64,000 bases of DNA from Algorimicrobium algoritergicola (GCF_008086165.1 NZ_VSKL01000001.1:434001-498000), one strand, 5' to 3'. Numbered from the stretch's first letter, positions 1 through 9,597 are shown. The notes: a model not told the origin generated them from the sequence alone. A program made the numbers and translations.

Positions 1-47
1 ATTAGTTAAGAAAGCGGTGAAGAAATAGAACCTTTTTTTAAAAGTAT

Positions 48-80
48 AAAAGCGGTTGCGTTTAAAATTCAACCGCTTTT
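48..80. terminator. Hairpin terminator at the left edge
   Basis: Eleven-base arms AAAAGCGGTTG (48-58) and CAACCGCTTTT (70-80) pair perfectly around an 11-base loop and are followed by more T on the plus strand and A/T on the other side. It sits immediately after the stop of the leftward TonB receptor gene, so it can end that transcript; it could also end a rightward gene that lies outside the window. Confidence 0.75.
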
Positions 81-81
81 T

Positions 82-2481
82 TTATAGTGTATAGTGTAAA
101 GACACCACAAAATTTCTTCCAGGAGATGCAATTCCGGAGGAATAGGTTTTATACCGTTGATCCGTAATATTTTCCAATCCTGCTGTAACGGCAATACCGT
201 CCTTAAATTGATAATGCGTTCGGACATTCAAGGTGTACCACGAAGGTGAAAAAGGATTTCCATTGGAATCTTTGGCATATAAATAATCTTTAGCCTGTTC
301 TGAAGGTGCTAATTGTTGGTATGATAATTCGCCATTAAAATTCACAAACCCATCAATTTTAAAACGTTGCTTTTGCCATACTACATGCGCATTACCAAAG
401 CGTGGCGCAACATGACGAATAGGAACTTCAATACCATCGTCTTCTTCCGTACCTCCAATAATATTGTACTGTGATAAGAATTTAACCGATTTTGAAAAAT
501 TGATATTTAGTCCCACTTCAAAACCATAAATCCATGCTTTTGATGCATTTTGAATAGCTTGAACCGTACTCATTTCACCATCATATAAAATTTCAGATGC
601 ACCGTTTATGGTATAATCTCTTCGAACTAAAGCATTATCTAGAAATGTGTAATACGTTGCTAAATCTAAAATTACCACATCACTAAAGTTTAAGAGTAAG
701 CCCAATTCACCACCATAAGCATATTCCGATTTCAAATTATTATTTGGCACCACAACACTGCCTGGTTCAGAATCGAAAACCTTACCAATATCATCAACAT
801 TTGGCGCTCTAAAAGCGGTTGACGCATTAAGTTTCCATTGTATCATATTGCTAGGCATCCAGCTAACACCAGCTGTTCCCGTAAAAGCACCTGAATTAAT
901 TTCAGCCGTATTAAAAGGCAAGTTTAAATATGCATTGTTCTCCGTAAAATCAGCCTTTGTTAAAACCTGATTATAGCGAATACCTGTCTGAAAAATAAGC
1001 TCGGAAGACGGCTTGTATTTCAAACTAGTATAAGCAGCCATTGATTGCCAGGTAGCACCATCTGGATATCTAGAAACCGTTGGCATGCTAATTCCTGTAC
1101 TAATATCCTCTTCATTACCACTAGAGTTTACCAAATTATACACATATTCGGCGCCATAAAAAAGAGCTGTTTTAGGGCTTAATTGTTTCTCCAAATCCAA
1201 GTTTGCCGAAAAAGCATTTACTTGCTCTTCCCTATTGTTTTTTATAACGGATTGAAAATCCCGATCATGACGACTTTCCTTAAAGTGTTGATATGCAAAT
1301 GTAGTTTGAGCTTTATCATATAACACAGATTTACTATTAGACTGCGTAACTTGTAAATTACTCATAAACCATTCTTGCGGACCATAGTACCATTCAGCCG
1401 CTCTTAAGTTTTCATTTTTATATTGAATGAGTCTGTCATAACGCGGATAATCCGACGTGGTAGAATAATACGCTCCAAAATCTACATGCAGGTCGTCATC
1501 GGCTTCAAAGCGTACTTTTTGCATCGCATGAAATTGATTGAAACCTGTTGGTTTTTGAACCTTAGGATTTTCATTGATGACTACTTCATCTAAACCATTG
1601 GAGGTTTGTACGTATTCTGGGCGTAAATAGTCTGTTGGACCATGACTTCCCATTCGTAAATCGTCAAAATCACTATAGCTGATACTGGTTAAAAATGCCC
1701 ATTTTTTTAGTCCAAAATTAATATCTACGTGACCCGTTTTTTCATTGTTGGCCGTTGCATATCGCGCTAAGGCATGACCTTTAATATAAACCTCATCTTT
1801 ATAGGATAACTGTGGTTTTTTGGTGTAAAAACCCATTACGCCTCCTATGGCATCACTACCATAAACTACAGAACCTGCTCCTAGCGTAATTTCCGTATTT
1901 TGAATACTTAAGGGATCTATAGAAATAACATTTTGAAGATTTCCACCTCTAAAAATGGCATTATTCATCCGAACACCATCAATGGTTATTAAAAGTCTGT
2001 TGGTTGAAAACCCACGAATCATAGGGCTTCCGCCTCCTAACTGACTTTTTTGAATGTAAACATTTCCTGTTTCTTGCAGTAAATCAGCACTTGTTTGTGG
2101 ATTATTAAATTGGATTTCTTTAGCTGAAATATTAACAATCTTTTGAGGAATATCGCGTTTACTTTGCTCGAATTTTGAGGCAGAAATTACAACCTCATCC
2201 AGTCCAACACGACCCTTTAATGTGATGGAATTATTCTGAATTTGATTTTTGGCTAACGCTAAGAGATGATAATTATCAGCTTGAAATTCCAGGATATCAT
2301 GACTCGAAAACACATCCAAATTGGCCTCGCCATTTAGATTCGTGATTATAGATTGTGAAGCATTTGAAATGATAACACCAGGAATTGGTAAGTTAGTATC
2401 TGTTTCTAAAACCGTTATTTGCTGGGCTTGACTCAAAAACACGCAAAGCAAACACAAACTGAAAACAAATTGAACTTTCAT
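82..2481 (-). CDS. TonB-dependent outer-membrane receptor, possibly of the heme/hemoglobin type
   Basis: A 799-residue outer-membrane transporter that would import a ligand with energy from TonB. A signal peptide (about residues 1-19, ending SQAQ) is followed by a carboxypeptidase-regulatory-like domain (about 20-95), a plug domain (about 110-220, with the typical stretches PMIRGFSTNRLLITIDGVRM and VVYGSDAIGGVM) and a 22-strand-type beta barrel ending in an aromatic-rich segment. The barrel has FRAPNVDDIGKVFDSEPG followed by VVPNNNLKSEY, which resembles the FRAP/NPNL pair of heme and hemoglobin receptors; no heme-ligand histidine was confirmed, so the substrate is an inference. It is the last gene of a leftward run with recO and the porZ-like gene, 21 bases downstream of recO. 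Family assignment is sure; substrate is not. Confidence 0.9.
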   Translation of the reverse strand: MKVQFVFSLCLLCVFLSQAQQITVLETDTNLPIPGVIISNASQSIITNLNGEANLDVFSSHDILEFQADNYHLLALAKNQIQNNSITLKGRVGLDEVVISASKFEQSKRDIPQKIVNISAKEIQFNNPQTSADLLQETGNVYIQKSQLGGGSPMIRGFSTNRLLITIDGVRMNNAIFRGGNLQNVISIDPLSIQNTEITLGAGSVVYGSDAIGGVMGFYTKKPQLSYKDEVYIKGHALARYATANNEKTGHVDINFGLKKWAFLTSISYSDFDDLRMGSHGPTDYLRPEYVQTSNGLDEVVINENPKVQKPTGFNQFHAMQKVRFEADDDLHVDFGAYYSTTSDYPRYDRLIQYKNENLRAAEWYYGPQEWFMSNLQVTQSNSKSVLYDKAQTTFAYQHFKESRHDRDFQSVIKNNREEQVNAFSANLDLEKQLSPKTALFYGAEYVYNLVNSSGNEEDISTGISMPTVSRYPDGATWQSMAAYTSLKYKPSSELIFQTGIRYNQVLTKADFTENNAYLNLPFNTAEINSGAFTGTAGVSWMPSNMIQWKLNASTAFRAPNVDDIGKVFDSEPGSVVVPNNNLKSEYAYGGELGLLLNFSDVVILDLATYYTFLDNALVRRDYTINGASEILYDGEMSTVQAIQNASKAWIYGFEVGLNINFSKSVKFLSQYNIIGGTEEDDGIEVPIRHVAPRFGNAHVVWQKQRFKIDGFVNFNGELSYQQLAPSEQAKDYLYAKDSNGNPFSPSWYTLNVRTHYQFKDGIAVTAGLENITDQRYKTYSSGIASPGRNFVVSLHYTL

Positions 2482-2502
2482 AAAATGAGGGTTAATTGGT
2501 AT

Positions 2503-3219
2503 TTATCTAAACACTTGGTTAAATATTTGCAGTGATTTTGGTTTTCTAAAATACCCCAAATGTAACTCATAATATTGCATAAGCATATTTAAGAAGGCTT
2601 GGCGTTGTTCTGCTTGTAATTTAACTGTATTTAAGGCATCAAAATTCATGCCTAACAGTTGCTTTAATAGGGCATTATTTTCAGATGAAACTGCGTAGAT
2701 ATGCGTTTTACTCGGTTGAAAATATCCAGATTGCAAATTAAAAACACCTGTTTCTACATGATCTGTATCGGGATAAAAACCTAAATATTTAGTGAGCTTT
2801 AAAAAAAATAACAAATGAAAATTAGCATAATTAGGTTCAGAGTCCAACCATTGTAAAGCCGTTTCTAAATAATCGAAAAGTAAGTGGTTCTGTTCTTCCT
2901 CTTTTAACACATTGGCTAATACTTCTGATAAAAATAACACGATACTACTCTTTATAACATTGGTATGAAGTGTGTTATAAATAAAACTCGATTTTACCTC
3001 TTTTATATAGTGAAGCGACTGATTGGGTTTGTAGGTTTCTACAATTTCAATTTGCGATAACAACTGGTAGTAGGCAATGGTTCCGGAGCGTTTGCTTTTA
3101 AACGCCCCACGGATTAAATAACTGGACAAGCCTCTGTGTTGTGTATAGCAGCTGACAATTAAATCGTTATCGCGATATTTGATTTTTGATAGTACAATGG
3201 CTTTTTCAGATGCAGACAT
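2503..3219 (-). CDS. recO: DNA repair protein RecO
   Basis: RecO works with RecF and RecR in RecA loading at single-strand gaps and anneals SSB-coated strands. The 238-residue length fits the family. The N-terminal OB-fold region is recognisable (KAIVLSKIKYRDNDLIVSCY, then GLSSYLIRGAFKSKRSG), followed by the helical half with KLTKYLGFYPD. The Cys zinc cluster found in some RecO proteins is absent, as is common in Bacteroidota. The ATG overlaps the TAA of the upstream porZ-like gene by one base (TAATG on the minus strand), so the two are probably translationally coupled. Confidence 0.93.
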   Translation of the reverse strand: MSASEKAIVLSKIKYRDNDLIVSCYTQHRGLSSYLIRGAFKSKRSGTIAYYQLLSQIEIVETYKPNQSLHYIKEVKSSFIYNTLHTNVIKSSIVLFLSEVLANVLKEEEQNHLLFDYLETALQWLDSEPNYANFHLLFFLKLTKYLGFYPDTDHVETGVFNLQSGYFQPSKTHIYAVSSENNALLKQLLGMNFDALNTVKLQAEQRQAFLNMLMQYYELHLGYFRKPKSLQIFNQVFR

Positions 3220-5591
3220 TAGCGCACAACCATTACTTTAATGACCTTTGTTTCAAAGGTGTCTAAATCGGAAAGCATAACCAGATAAACACCTGTTTTT
3301 ACAACATTATTTGCTAGATTATTACCATTCCAATACGCAATTCCACCATCAATTTCTAAATTGTATCCTTTGTATCTTGAGTTGGTTCTAGATTGTGCTT
3401 CCGCTACCAAATTCCCTTCAATATCGGTAATTTTAATATTGACGTTTTCAGAAATATCTTTAATTTTTACTTTTTCTTCTGTGATATTAAATGTTGGTCG
3501 CACGGGGTTTGGATATACATAAGCATTTGCCAAGGTTTGTTGCGTTTCTGAACTACCAGAACCAAAGGATACCAGACCATTACGCGTAGCAAAATACACA
3601 TCACCATTTATTTCATCTATTGTAATATCAACAACATCATTACTTGGTAAAGGCGAATTGTCTTTAGTAAAATGACGAATGGTATTTTGACCATCAGCTG
3701 AAAAATAAAAAACACCCGAACCAATGGCGGCAATCCATTTGTTATTAGCGCCATCTACTTCAATATCGGATACAAATTGCTGGTATAATAATTCTTTTGG
3801 TACACCATCTTCTAAAATGATAATATCTTGAACCTGTGGATTACTTTCCGAGAAGAAACTAGTCGTGTTATATAAAACGCGTAAACCATTACTGGTTCCA
3901 ATCCAGACTTGATTATTTTTATCCATAGCAACAGACGTTACATACGGCGTTGGCATATTCTGGCTGTCGTCCACTATATTTTTAAATTCTCCATTTCCAC
4001 TTAAGTTTAACCCAATTATTCCAGCGCTATAAGAGCCAAAAAACACATTCCCTGATCGATCAAAAACAATATCTGAAAACCCTAAATTACTAGTTGGCGA
4101 ACTAATAATCCCCGTTAAGTCGTATGATGACCAGGAACCATCTTTAAATCTATTTAAAGGACTTTCTACACGTCCGTTGGTAACCCAAAGCGCACCTTGA
4201 CTATCATAATTTGCAGTAAGCGTTAAGCATAATTCTGCTGCAAAGGGAATAATGGTACTGTTATTTTCATCGTATATATCAATAACCTCATCATTCAGTA
4301 TTTCAATTAAGCCTGAATAATAAGAACTTACATATACTTGGTTTATGTTAAAGGGGTTGATGGCTATATGAGATATATATCGTGGCTCATCTACAACGGC
4401 CAAAATAGAATCATACGGTTTATTAATCCATTGCTCATTAACATAGTGACTTATTCCAGTATATGTATTTCCTTGAAATGCGTAAGAAGCTGAATAGCCT
4501 CCAAACGTGCACCAAAGATTACTATTTTTAATTTCTACAGAAAAAACAGTGTTCAACAATGGACCATCTGGATGAATCTCATTAAAACTAGTTAAATCGT
4601 TTAAATTCGTTTCTAAAATACCAAAACCTGGTTTTCCTTGATTTATAATGTTTTTAGTACCTAAATAAAGTTTGTCGTTTTCAAATATGGTGGCACATGA
4701 AAATTCTGTTGGATAATTATCAATCTGATTCACCGTGGCTAAAGTATTGAGCACCCTATCATAAACAAAGACGTTATCTTTTGTAGACACCAACAACTTA
4801 TCACTGATACTAACCATATCATTAGGCAAGACTGAATACCTGAATAAATTTAAAAACCTATCATCCGTATCAATTTTATACATAACTCTATTTGCTCTAA
4901 TGGCATAAAGGTTATTATCTACTTCTTGAATAAATGTATAATTACCTGTAACAAGGCTTTCCCATTGTTGGTAATCAATTAAGTCTGGACTTGAGATTAA
5001 CGCTTTTTTTATGCCATTCTCGTTGTAACAGGCAGCATAAATATGGTCATTGAAAAAGGTTGTCTGCTTTACCGATATTTGAGCACCTCCATTACCAATA
5101 AAAAAGGTGTCACCAAATTCCAAATTCTGTATATCGTAAACTGAAATACCATAATCCGTTGCCACGTAAACCAAATTGTCTATCAAATTAAAATGATTAA
5201 TTCTCTTTCTATCTGGTGCAATATTTGGTTTATCCTTAATATCAACAATACTCAAAATATCATCATCATCTTCAAAAATTATTTCCATTAATCCATTCTC
5301 AAAACCAACAAGAACTAAACGATAAGCCTCACTGTAATATATTGTAGTAATCAACTCTCCAGACAAACCGTTAATAGTAGTAATTTGTTCCATTTCTCTA
5401 GTAACAATATCAAAACTAAAAATGGCATTATCTGATGCGACATAAATTTTGGTTTCACCTCTCGAAACACTCTGAATATTTAAAAATGAGAAATGCCCTT
5501 TCCAATCTGCAGAATAATCTTGACTAAAAACCATATTAGACACTAGAAAAAGTGCTAAAATAAAAAATAGCTTGTTTTGAATTATCTTCAT
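3219..5591 (-). CDS. porZ: PorZ-like T9SS protein with beta-propeller and C-terminal sorting domain
   Basis: A 790-residue secreted protein. A signal peptide (MKIIQNKLFFILALFLVSNM, cleavage near SQDY) is followed by two-component-regulator-type propeller repeats through most of the protein, for example VSRGETKIYVASDNAIFSFD, NLVYVATDYGISVYD, NQVWIGTSNGLRVLYN and GDVYFATRNGLVSF. The end is a T9SS sorting domain starting at YVYPNPVRP and finishing VYLVMLSD...TKVIKVMVVR. Length and architecture match PorZ, the attachment-complex component that delivers anionic LPS to PorU in Porphyromonas gingivalis (established family knowledge). The recO neighbour also fits what is usual for flavobacterial porZ. 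It is the first gene of the leftward run and starts 37 bases from its predicted promoter element. It could instead be a paralogous propeller protein. Confidence 0.75.
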   Translation of the reverse strand: MKIIQNKLFFILALFLVSNMVFSQDYSADWKGHFSFLNIQSVSRGETKIYVASDNAIFSFDIVTREMEQITTINGLSGELITTIYYSEAYRLVLVGFENGLMEIIFEDDDDILSIVDIKDKPNIAPDRKRINHFNLIDNLVYVATDYGISVYDIQNLEFGDTFFIGNGGAQISVKQTTFFNDHIYAACYNENGIKKALISSPDLIDYQQWESLVTGNYTFIQEVDNNLYAIRANRVMYKIDTDDRFLNLFRYSVLPNDMVSISDKLLVSTKDNVFVYDRVLNTLATVNQIDNYPTEFSCATIFENDKLYLGTKNIINQGKPGFGILETNLNDLTSFNEIHPDGPLLNTVFSVEIKNSNLWCTFGGYSASYAFQGNTYTGISHYVNEQWINKPYDSILAVVDEPRYISHIAINPFNINQVYVSSYYSGLIEILNDEVIDIYDENNSTIIPFAAELCLTLTANYDSQGALWVTNGRVESPLNRFKDGSWSSYDLTGIISSPTSNLGFSDIVFDRSGNVFFGSYSAGIIGLNLSGNGEFKNIVDDSQNMPTPYVTSVAMDKNNQVWIGTSNGLRVLYNTTSFFSESNPQVQDIIILEDGVPKELLYQQFVSDIEVDGANNKWIAAIGSGVFYFSADGQNTIRHFTKDNSPLPSNDVVDITIDEINGDVYFATRNGLVSFGSGSSETQQTLANAYVYPNPVRPTFNITEEKVKIKDISENVNIKITDIEGNLVAEAQSRTNSRYKGYNLEIDGGIAYWNGNNLANNVVKTGVYLVMLSDLDTFETKVIKVMVVR

Positions 5592-5623
5592 TAAAGTTCG
5601 TTGTTTTTTAAAGCGTATAGTTT

Positions 5624-5660
5624 AAACCAAAAATACTATATTTTATTGTATTTTTGGTTT
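5624..5660. promoter_or_regulatory. Palindromic divergent promoter between porZ-like and MBOAT genes
   Basis: Two perfect 13-base arms (5624-5636 and 5648-5660, AAACCAAAAATAC / GTATTTTTGGTTT) are separated by 11 bases. Each arm contains the Bacteroidota -7 element TATTTTTG: on the minus strand at 5628-5635 facing the porZ-like gene, and on the plus strand at 5649-5656 facing the MBOAT gene. No clear -33 TTG is visible for either. Confidence 0.6.
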
Positions 5661-5679
5661 TATTAACTAGGCTTATTTA

Positions 5680-7104
5680 ATGTTATTTAGCAGTCCTATA
5701 TTTCTATTTTTATTTCTTCCGCTTGTTTTGTTTGTCTATTTTTTAACTCCTAAAAAATTTAAAAACTTTACACTATTAGCTTTTAGCCTAGTTTTTTATA
5801 CGTGGGGAGAAAAAGAATTAGTCCTATTAATTCTACTATCAGCAGCTGTAGATTACATTAGCGGTCTAATTATTAGCAAAGGGAAAAGGAAACTTGGCTT
5901 ATACATTTCTATTACATTTAATATATCCATTCTACTCTATTTTAAGTATGCCAATTTTATTTCAGGCAACTTAATAAGCCTTTTAGAAGGTTTTAATATG
6001 AGTCCAGAGGGCGCTCTAAATTTCTCTAATATTGCACTTCCAATAGGTATTAGTTTTTACACCTTCCAAACCATGTCTTACACCATTGATGTATATCGTG
6101 GCCAGGTAAAAGCATGTAAAAACTTTATTGATTTCGCAACCTATGTTACCTTATTTCCGCAACTTATTGCTGGTCCAATTGTAAGGTATGCTGTAATTGA
6201 AAAAGAGCTAAAAAGTAGAGTCGTAACCGTATCACTTTTTTATGAAGGCGTAGAACGTTTTATAATTGGGCTTTCTAAAAAAATGATTATCGCTAATAAT
6301 TGTGCGATTTTGGCAGACGCCATTTTTAATTTACCGCCATCTGAGTCTTCAGTACTCATTGCCTGGTTGGGAACAATAGTCTATAGTTTTCAAATTTACT
6401 ATGATTTTTCAGGGTATTCGGATATGGCCATAGGTTTGGGTAAAATGTTTGGTTTTAATTTTCCTGAAAACTTTGACTATCCCTATATTTCTAAATCTAT
6501 TAGAGAGTTTTGGAGACGATGGCACATAACCCTTTCTAATTGGTTTAAAGATTATTTATACATTTCCCTTGGTGGAAGTCGAGAAGGGAAATGGCGCACA
6601 TACGCCAACTTAATTATTGTGTTTTTTGTTACTGGCTTATGGCATGGTGCTAATTGGACTTTTATTTTTTGGGGACTTTTCCATGGTTTATTTATCATAA
6701 TTGAATGGAATTTTAAAGACACGGATTCAAAGCGTCCAGCAATTTTATCTCATTTATATTTTCTTTTCGTTTTAAATATTTCTTGGGTGTTTTTTAGAAA
6801 CGATACCATGACTGATGCGTTTAACTATTTGGTGACCATGTTCAATTTCTCACTTGAAACCAATACAGCTTTTTTAAACTTTTATTTGACCAAAGAAATG
6901 CTATTTGTGCTTGCAGCCGCACTTTTATTGTCCACACCTATTTATAAAAAGATCGTATATGCTATTTTAAATTCCAATCTAACATCTGGAACTAAAAAAT
7001 TATTTTTACCATTAAAATTAATAGGACTTTTTATTCTCTTACTCATATGTTTCACTTACATAGCAACCGATTCTTATAACCCGTTTATTTATTTCCGCTT
7101 TTAA
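5680..7104 (+). CDS. MBOAT-family O-acyltransferase (AlgI/PatA-like)
   Basis: A 474-residue polytopic membrane protein of the membrane-bound O-acyltransferase family. AlgI-type members pass acetyl groups across the inner membrane so that a periplasmic partner can acetylate a polysaccharide. About a dozen hydrophobic segments are visible. The family signatures LPIGISFYTFQTMSYTIDVY, PQLIAGPIVRY, DFSGYSDMAIGLGKMFGFNF, REFWRRWHITLSNWFKDYLY and GLWHGANWTFIFWGLFHG are all present, including the catalytic-region histidine of GLWHGAN. The start is the ATG 24 bases after the TATTTTTG element. Its stop overlaps the ATG of the next gene by one base, so the two form a coupled pair. The acceptor polymer is unknown; no polysaccharide synthase is adjacent. 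Confidence 0.93.
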   Translation: MLFSSPIFLFLFLPLVLFVYFLTPKKFKNFTLLAFSLVFYTWGEKELVLLILLSAAVDYISGLIISKGKRKLGLYISITFNISILLYFKYANFISGNLISLLEGFNMSPEGALNFSNIALPIGISFYTFQTMSYTIDVYRGQVKACKNFIDFATYVTLFPQLIAGPIVRYAVIEKELKSRVVTVSLFYEGVERFIIGLSKKMIIANNCAILADAIFNLPPSESSVLIAWLGTIVYSFQIYYDFSGYSDMAIGLGKMFGFNFPENFDYPYISKSIREFWRRWHITLSNWFKDYLYISLGGSREGKWRTYANLIIVFFVTGLWHGANWTFIFWGLFHGLFIIIEWNFKDTDSKRPAILSHLYFLFVLNISWVFFRNDTMTDAFNYLVTMFNFSLETNTAFLNFYLTKEMLFVLAAALLLSTPIYKKIVYAILNSNLTSGTKKLFLPLKLIGLFILLLICFTYIATDSYNPFIYFRF

Positions 7105-8168
7105 TGAAAAACAAACAAAACATATTACATTGGCTTTTTATTATCATTTTTATAATGATGATAGTAGCACCTAATGTGGTTATGTTTTTTAATTTGGAAA
7201 CAACGGAAAACAATGAAAATAGAGCCTTTCAAGAAGTACCAAATTTTGATTTAAACCAACCAATCCATTCCATTACTGAATTTAAAAATTACTACACAGA
7301 AAACTTCGGATTAAAAACCACATTGGTAAACAACTATATTGATTTTAAATCTCATACGCTTCAAGAAACACCTATGCCAAATAAAGTAGTTAAAGGTTTG
7401 AATGGTTGGTATTTTTTAGGAAATAGCTATAACAATTCACTTAATAATGCCTTTGGAAACAATACTTTTAATACAGACGAACTTCAAGAAATTAGTAGAA
7501 GGATTCTAGAAATTAAAACCTATTTAAATGAACAAAATATTATGTTTTATATAGTTGTCCCGCCTAATAAAAACACTATTTACAGGGAACATTTACCGTT
7601 TCAGTTTAAGGTTTATGAATCCAATTTAAGTGTCTTAAAAAATTATTTAAAAGCACAAATAAATTTCGAAATCATTGATTTAACCGAGCCGTTGTTAGCA
7701 GCGAAAAATTTCAATCAACTATACTTAAAGACAGATTCTCATTGGAATGAATATGGTGCTTTTATAGGTTATCAAGAAACGATGAAGATTTTAAATGAAG
7801 ATTTTAAAATCTCAACGGTGACCTTAGATGATTATGTTTTTCAAGTTAAGCCAGTAAAGCAAGGTGATATTATAAAAATGATTAATCTGAATATTGAAGA
7901 ATCTGCGCCAACACTTGCAAAAAAAACAACACCAATTAATTCAACTAAAAATAGTGTAAACAACCCGAAGCTTTTTATGCATTATGACTCATTCTCATAT
8001 AATTGGATGCCTTATTTTAATGAGAGTTTTGGCGCTATTAATTACGTTAAAAATTACACCGTTAATAAAAAGCATATTGAAGAAGAAAAACCTGATATCG
8101 TAATTTTCGAAATTGTTGAACGAAATATTAATGTTCTTCTCAAGAAAAAAAGCCTCCTAGAAAACTAG
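7104..8168 (+). CDS. AlgJ/AlgX-like SGNH-type O-acetyltransferase partner
   Basis: A 354-residue protein with one N-terminal transmembrane anchor (about residues 10-31), the rest predicted periplasmic. It has the layout of AlgJ/AlgX-like proteins: a TENFGLKTTLVNNY region, GLNGWYFLG, the phrase VVPPNKNTIYREHLPF, and then the catalytic Asp and His in LKTDSHWNEYGA (D211, H213) and a candidate nucleophile Ser in HYDSFS (S296). Known AlgJ/AlgX proteins use an Asp-His-Ser set of this kind. It would take acetyl from the MBOAT protein and transfer it to a surface polymer. It overlaps the MBOAT stop by one base. Confidence 0.85.
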   Translation: MKNKQNILHWLFIIIFIMMIVAPNVVMFFNLETTENNENRAFQEVPNFDLNQPIHSITEFKNYYTENFGLKTTLVNNYIDFKSHTLQETPMPNKVVKGLNGWYFLGNSYNNSLNNAFGNNTFNTDELQEISRRILEIKTYLNEQNIMFYIVVPPNKNTIYREHLPFQFKVYESNLSVLKNYLKAQINFEIIDLTEPLLAAKNFNQLYLKTDSHWNEYGAFIGYQETMKILNEDFKISTVTLDDYVFQVKPVKQGDIIKMINLNIEESAPTLAKKTTPINSTKNSVNNPKLFMHYDSFSYNWMPYFNESFGAINYVKNYTVNKKHIEEEKPDIVIFEIVERNINVLLKKKSLLEN

Positions 8169-8178
8169 AAGACGCTTT
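8143..8178 (-). terminator. Probable terminator of the glutamate dehydrogenase transcript
   Basis: An imperfect hairpin (AAAGC-CTC-CTAG, loop AAAA, CTAG-AAGAC-GCTTT) is followed on the minus strand by GGCTTTTTTTCTTG. It overlaps the last codons of the convergent AlgJ-like gene. Confidence 0.5.
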
Positions 8179-8199
8179 ATATTTATTTATTTCGTTGTT

Positions 8200-9543
8200 T
8201 TAAACAACACCTTGCGCTAACATGGCATCGGCTATTTTTACAAAACCAGCAATATTTGCTCCTTTTACGTAATCTATATAACCATCCTTTTGTTTGCCAT
8301 ATGTAACACATGATTCATGAATAGCATCCATAATATCATGCAATTTATTATCCACCTCTTCACGAGTCCAATTATAACGCAATGAGTTTTGACTCATTTC
8401 TAAACCAGATGTGGCGACACCGCCAGCATTAGATGCTTTTCCTGGCGCGAACATAACGTGAGCTTTTTGAAATGCTTCAATAGCTTCTGGTGTTGCAGGC
8501 ATGTTTGCACCTTCGGCTACTACTACAACATTATTTTTAATCAACGTATTTGCTTCGTCTCCATTCAACTCGTTTTGAGTGGCACATGGCATGGCAACAT
8601 CACAAGCCACTAACCATGGTCTTTCGCCACTATGGAATGTAGCAGATGGATATTTATTTAAGTAATCACTTATTCGACCTCTTTGAACATTTTTAATATC
8701 CATAACGTATGCTAATTTTTCAGCATCAATTCCAGCTTTATCATGGATATAACCTGAAGAATCAGACATTGTAACAACTTTACCACCTAATTCGGTAATT
8801 TTCTCACACGCATATTGTGCTACATTTCCAGAACCTGAAACAACCACCGTTTTACCTTTTAATGAATCGCCTTTGGTAGCTAACATATTTTGTGCAAAAT
8901 ACACACAACCATAACCTGTTGCTTCTGGACGAATTAATGATCCACCAAAAGAAATTCCTTTACCCGTTATAACACCAGTAAATTCATTACGTAATCGCTT
9001 GTATTGACCAAACATATAACCAACCTCACGACCACCCACACCTATATCACCAGCTGGTACATCTGTATTTGGACCAATATGCCGAAATAATTCAGACATA
9101 AAAGATTGGCAAAAACGCATAACTTCAATATCACTTTTCCCTTTCGGGTCAAAATCTGACCCACCTTTCCCGCCACCCATTGGCAACGTGGTTAAAGAGT
9201 TTTTAAACACTTGTTCGAAACCTAAAAACTTTAAAATACTTAAGTTTACAGACGGATGAAAACGCAATCCACCTTTATAGGGTCCAATAGCAGAGTTAAA
9301 CTCTACTCTAAATCCTCTATTTACTTGAGTCTGTCCTTGATCATCAATCCAAGGCACTCGAAACATAATGGTACGCTCTGGTTCCACCATACGCTCTAAT
9401 AACATTTTGCCCTTATACTTAGGATTTTCTTCAATAAAAGGAATTACAGCTTCCGCAACTTCGTGTACAGCTTGTAGAAATTCAGGCTCATGCCCATCTT
9501 TCTTTTTTACCAAGTTTAAAAAAGTGTCAATTTTGTCTTTCAT
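8200..9543 (-). CDS. gdhA: NADP-type glutamate dehydrogenase
   Basis: Hexameric glutamate dehydrogenase that interconverts 2-oxoglutarate plus ammonium with glutamate; the 447-residue size is that of the short NADP(H) enzymes. The N-terminal catalytic half shows FRVPWIDDQGQTQVNRGFRV, GPYKGGLRFHPSVN, the active-site lysine in LPMGGGKGGSDFDPKGKSD, and PAGDIGVGGREVGYMFGQY. The nucleotide-binding half has GKTVVVSGSGNVAQYACEK. The C-terminus KVPA...-type segment is represented by GANIAGFVKIADAM. A TATATTTG promoter element lies 47 bases upstream of the start. The beta-barrel gene on the opposite side of that promoter region is divergent. Confidence 0.96.
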   Translation of the reverse strand: MKDKIDTFLNLVKKKDGHEPEFLQAVHEVAEAVIPFIEENPKYKGKMLLERMVEPERTIMFRVPWIDDQGQTQVNRGFRVEFNSAIGPYKGGLRFHPSVNLSILKFLGFEQVFKNSLTTLPMGGGKGGSDFDPKGKSDIEVMRFCQSFMSELFRHIGPNTDVPAGDIGVGGREVGYMFGQYKRLRNEFTGVITGKGISFGGSLIRPEATGYGCVYFAQNMLATKGDSLKGKTVVVSGSGNVAQYACEKITELGGKVVTMSDSSGYIHDKAGIDAEKLAYVMDIKNVQRGRISDYLNKYPSATFHSGERPWLVACDVAMPCATQNELNGDEANTLIKNNVVVVAEGANMPATPEAIEAFQKAHVMFAPGKASNAGGVATSGLEMSQNSLRYNWTREEVDNKLHDIMDAIHESCVTYGKQKDGYIDYVKGANIAGFVKIADAMLAQGVV

Positions 9544-9589
9544 TTACTTTTCTCTTTAAAAAATTTTATAATAATTAGTTATGTGGCCA

Positions 9590-9597
9590 CAAATATA
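9590..9597 (-). promoter_or_regulatory. -7 promoter element for gdhA
   Basis: On the minus strand this reads TATATTTG, an exact match to TAnnTTTG. A TTG triplet lies 16 bases further upstream (9614-9616), slightly short of the usual 17-20 spacing. Confidence 0.55.

Noticed and set aside
9368-9559. Plus-strand frame over the start of gdhA
   Set aside because: Shadow of a highly conserved gene on the other strand with no family features.
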